Origin: Bacteroidales bacterium Phil12
GTDB taxonomy: Bacteria > Bacteroidota > Bacteroidia > Bacteroidales > P3
Assembly (NCBI GenBank): GCA_002633275.1
Contig: NWBO01000151.1
Span: forward strand, 1-64,000
Length of the DNA stretch: 64,000 nt
Direction of reading: 5' to 3'
The translations under genes and the position numbers were made by a program. How positions within the stretch are numbered: position 1 is the first letter of the stretch; every line of letters starts with the position of its first letter. Under the pieces are notes generated by a model. It had not been told where the DNA came from. It worked only from the letters and a program-made list of their open reading frames with translations, and did no database searches. Positions 63,922-64,000 of this stretch are shown here, piece after piece.

Positions 63922-64000
63922 ATGGCACAATATAGAGAAACGCAAAAGCCGAAAACAAAACAGAACAAAACCGATTTTAGCAAATACATAAAATATATGT
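63922..64000 (+). CDS. Probable penicillin-binding protein 1A, N-terminal fragment
   Basis: The first 26 codons only (MAQYRETQKPKTKQNKTDFS, then KYIKYM), reaching the window edge. A Lys/Gln-rich cytosolic start before a membrane helix is typical of class A PBPs, and a PBP1A gene follows gldH in many Bacteroidota. The assignment rests mainly on gene order; the catalytic domains lie outside the window. Confidence 0.5.
   Translation, partial: MAQYRETQKPKTKQNKTDFSKYIKYM

Overview
The window is an AT-rich chromosomal segment of a member of the Bacteroidota, most likely order Bacteroidales. Four things point there. Promoters have the Bacteroidota form (TAnnTTTG, sometimes with TTTG about 19 bases upstream) and Shine-Dalgarno sequences are mostly weak. 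The primary sigma factor is the short 287-residue type. A type IX secretion cargo protein with a C-terminal sorting domain and the gliding/T9SS lipoprotein GldH are present. The tail has the order ricT-gldH-(probable PBP1A). No rRNA, tRNA or CRISPR array was recognised. Genus and species cannot be fixed from the sequence alone.

Layout. (1) 1-7380 is an accessory island: a truncated RecA/RepA-like ATPase, a zinc-finger/Toprim-like primase-type protein, a YhcG/DUF1016 nuclease with an overlapping winged-helix gene, and a compact type II restriction-modification operon. That operon holds a helix-turn-helix/adenine methylase fusion, a second adenine methylase and an AlwI-family endonuclease. The two methylases fit an asymmetric recognition site with one enzyme per strand. 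(2) 7381-9478 holds a short promoter-hairpin unit and a secreted GH29 alpha-L-fucosidase preceded by 19-base leader repeats. (3) 9656-24182 is mainly core genome: a GT2-like membrane protein with an ECF sigma factor and an acetyltransferase, glmM-metG, an MFS carrier, an OprO/P-like porin, an aroQ cluster, sufS, folK, the primary sigma factor and nadD. (4) 24502-27784 has a five-repeat DUF349 protein, ribosomal protein L31 and a lone accessory gene. (5) 28190-34806 is one TetR-TolC-AcrA-AcrB-PG0541 efflux operon. (6) 35177-54764 carries an amidohydrolase, a formylglycine-enzyme-like protein, dusB, cdd, YfhO, uvrB, a ParC-type topoisomerase, LemA/TPM proteins, trxB and a porin. (7) 55026-64000 has a pair of secreted proteins (one a T9SS cargo), holB, a four-helix-bundle protein, a dihydroorotate dehydrogenase-like protein, a TPR protein, ricT, gldH and the start of a probable PBP1A.

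The most unusual signal is not a gene. Many intergenic gaps contain degenerate tandem repeats with a period of almost exactly 21 bases, sharing the core CAGTGTTAA. In several places this sharpens to a near-perfect dyad, TTAGTGTTAAACACTAA. The arrays sit at about 1255, 17170, 24187, 36470, 38496, 46051, 50315, 54760, 59591 and 63257. Two reach into coding sequence, giving a 7-residue protein period in the primase-like gene and forming the signal peptide of the formylglycine-enzyme-like protein. A second, GC-rich dispersed repeat (shared 16-mer AGTCCTGTCGGAAATG with GTGCGG...GCAC palindromes) occurs twice in the island, with a related GC-rich hairpin behind metG. Both families were found by eye, so copy numbers are minimum counts.
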